From contig NZ_JAANIG010000004.1 in NCBI RefSeq assembly GCF_011174675.1, forward strand, positions 1 through 64,000: DNA of 64,000 nt, in the 5' to 3' direction. Origin of the DNA: Perlabentimonas gracilis (lineage in GTDB: Bacteria; Bacteroidota; Bacteroidia; Bacteroidales; Tenuifilaceae). The notes under the pieces are model-generated. The model searched no databases. It saw only the letters and a list, made by a program, of their open reading frames with translations, and was not told the origin of the DNA. The position numbers and the translations under genes were made by a program. Below, piece after piece: positions 62,691 to 64,000 of this stretch (the stretch's first letter is position 1; every line of letters begins with the position of its first letter).

Positions 62691-63602
62691 TTATAGCCCG
62701 CGCTTACGAATATTCCAGTTTAGTATTACCAGCGATAGCCCCACCAGCACCATTCCCAAAACAGCAATTAGCGTAGGATGCTCGTTGGGCAGCAGCAGCC
62801 AGCTTAGCACAGCACCAAGCACGGGAATAATAAATTTCCACATATTAAGGGTAGAGAGCTTAACGCCAGGACGTTTAAGCAATGTGTACCAAATGGATAT
62901 GGCTGCAGCGGAAAGGAAGCTAAGCCAACCTAGCGATAGCCAATACTCCAGCGGGAATGACCCCGACTGGTAACCCTCGGTTACCAACCCCAAGCCAAAA
63001 AGCAAAGCACCACCAAAAAGCATAGAGAATGAGCTGAGCACTAGTGGCGGAATACGACGCTTATCGGTAGCAACCAGCATATTACCAAAGCCTGCCAGCA
63101 GGTTATTGGCAATTAGTATTAGAATACCCACGCTCGCCATAGTACCAACAGCACCCATCTGCTTGCGCCCAAGGCTAATAACTACAATACCCAAAAGCCC
63201 CACCAAGATGCTCACCACCTTTCGCCGGTTAAGCGTATCGCCAGGCATGAAGAAATGAGCAACTATGGCTATAAAAAGTGGTCCCGAGCCAATGATCATA
63301 GCACCCAGCGCACCGGGAACCATATCAACCCCTCTGTAAAAAAGTGCGTACTGCAGAAAGGTTTGCACAAAGCCCACCAGTAGAATTTTGGAGATATTTT
63401 GCTTGGCAGCAGCTAGCTTTGCTCGCAAATTGGGGATAAATGGGAGAATTAGCAGTCCCGAAATAAAAAAACGAATTCCCGCAAACTGAAAGGGTGAAGT
63501 ATATTTAAGACCAATCTTAATGCCCACAAAGGCGGTTGACCACAGTATGCAGGCCACAATGGCAAGAAAGATGGTTGAGTTTAGTAATGGTTTTATCTTC
63601 AA
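62691..63602 (-). CDS. EamA/DMT-family transporter
   Basis: 303 residues, ten predicted membrane helices in two EamA halves (VACILWSTAFVGIKIGLKYTSPFQFAGIRFFISGLLILPF; LSLGWLSFLSAAAISIWYTLLKRPGVKLSTLNMWKFIIPVLGAVLSWLLL). A metabolite or drug exporter of unknown substrate. Complete. Confidence 0.88.
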   Translation of the reverse strand: MKIKPLLNSTIFLAIVACILWSTAFVGIKIGLKYTSPFQFAGIRFFISGLLILPFIPNLRAKLAAAKQNISKILLVGFVQTFLQYALFYRGVDMVPGALGAMIIGSGPLFIAIVAHFFMPGDTLNRRKVVSILVGLLGIVVISLGRKQMGAVGTMASVGILILIANNLLAGFGNMLVATDKRRIPPLVLSSFSMLFGGALLFGLGLVTEGYQSGSFPLEYWLSLGWLSFLSAAAISIWYTLLKRPGVKLSTLNMWKFIIPVLGAVLSWLLLPNEHPTLIAVLGMVLVGLSLVILNWNIRKRGL

Positions 63603-63705
63603 GACTATGGCTATATTTTATTTAGGTTGAAACAAACTATTAGAATATCGACAAATAATGTAGGGTTCGCAATTACGCACAAAGCTTATTGAACTCAAAC
63701 AATCG

Positions 63706-64000
63706 CTACGCCCATGGCGATGGATTAATGCTCTGATCCTGAATAAAGCCAGCATACCGCTCGGCAACCTGCGATAGCAATTCACTTAGCTCGTTGGGGC
63801 AATCGGTGGTTACCAGCTTAAGGCGCAACTCCTTAAAGTTTGGCAGGCCCTTGAAGTAGCTGGTTAGGTGACGGCGCAGCTCAAGTATTCCGCGGCGTTC
63901 GCCCTTAACCTCCATAGATTTGGCCAAATGCTCCTTTGCAATAGTTACCTTCTCCTCCACCGTAAAGGGCTTCATGAGCTCGCCCGTTTGTATGTAGTGT
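63706..64000 (-). CDS. dusB: tRNA-dihydrouridine synthase DusB, C-terminal part
   Basis: Partial at the window edge: the frame stays open to 64000 (HYIQTGELMKPFTVEEKVTIAKEHL, matching the H(Y)xxTGE...P(T)xxE(R/K) helix of Dus enzymes) and ends at 63706. The visible roughly 97 residues form the helical C-terminal domain (RRGILELRRHLTSYFKGLPNFKELRLKLV). The FMN-binding barrel lies outside the window. Confidence 0.85.
   Translation of the reverse strand, partial: HYIQTGELMKPFTVEEKVTIAKEHLAKSMEVKGERRGILELRRHLTSYFKGLPNFKELRLKLVTTDCPNELSELLSQVAERYAGFIQDQSINPSPWA

Overview
The window looks like a chromosomal segment of a member of the Bacteroidota, most likely Bacteroidales-like. The evidence is TonB receptor plus DUF4249 gene pairs, a five-helix cytochrome b succinate dehydrogenase/fumarate reductase, SiaB/SiaC proteins of the Bacteroidota type, very few Shine-Dalgarno sites, and many upstream matches to the TAnnTTTG -7 promoter element of this phylum. 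The species cannot be named from the sequence.

Layout. (1) 1-9.0 kb is a worn accessory region. It holds fragments of Fic/AlbA-type winged-helix regulators, a WecA/MraY-like glycan initiation enzyme, a frameshifted NeuD/PglD-like acetyltransferase, a truncated AbiEii protein, an intact DUF4143 ATPase, two small toxin-antitoxin-type loci, a Wzi-like capsule protein, and unusual minisatellite-rich spacers. (2) 9.3-11.2 kb encodes a membrane CapD/PglF-type UDP-sugar dehydratase. (3) 11.5-25.2 kb is a tightly packed set of ten or eleven genes that looks like one signalling system. It has CheR, a HAMP-GAF-PAS membrane sensor, a degenerate CheR, a stand-alone CheB, a membrane GAF protein, a GAF-PAS-PAS-SpoIIE phosphatase, SiaB kinase, SiaC (with Thr68), a TerB-like/ABCG transporter and two exported proteins. 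There is no CheA, CheW or CheY. (4) 25.3-43.8 kb is mostly housekeeping: tRNA-Asn, a PfkB kinase, AAG glycosylase, rplM-rpsI-rpsB-tsf, a secreted TPR-CHAT protein, pyrH-frr, a sugar-isomerase-like protein, a serine hydrolase, an OmpA lipoprotein, dxs, tRNA-Leu, dCMP deaminase and an S41 protease. (5) 43.9-50.1 kb has sdhCAB, a TPR protein and an OFA-type MFS transporter. (6) 50.2-62.2 kb, minus strand, is a duplicated cassette of lipoprotein, small outer-membrane barrel(s), DUF4249 and TonB receptor. Each copy starts with a nearly identical long leader. (7) The end holds an EamA transporter and the 3' part of dusB.

Two loci stand out. The first is the 11.5-25.2 kb cluster, which reads as a CheR/CheB-adapted sensor feeding a PP2C-SiaB-SiaC partner switch with an ABC transporter as a possible output. 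The second is at 40.0-40.6 kb. There the 78-bp 3' tail of tRNA-Leu (with its terminator) is repeated after a small GIY-YIG gene, and the second copy is split exactly in the T-arm by a 198-bp palindromic repeat array. This is the footprint of a tRNA-targeting GIY-YIG element. A third point of interest is the paired lipoprotein promoters, with a G-tract at the -33 position, a palindrome in the spacer and a roughly 300-nt conserved leader.
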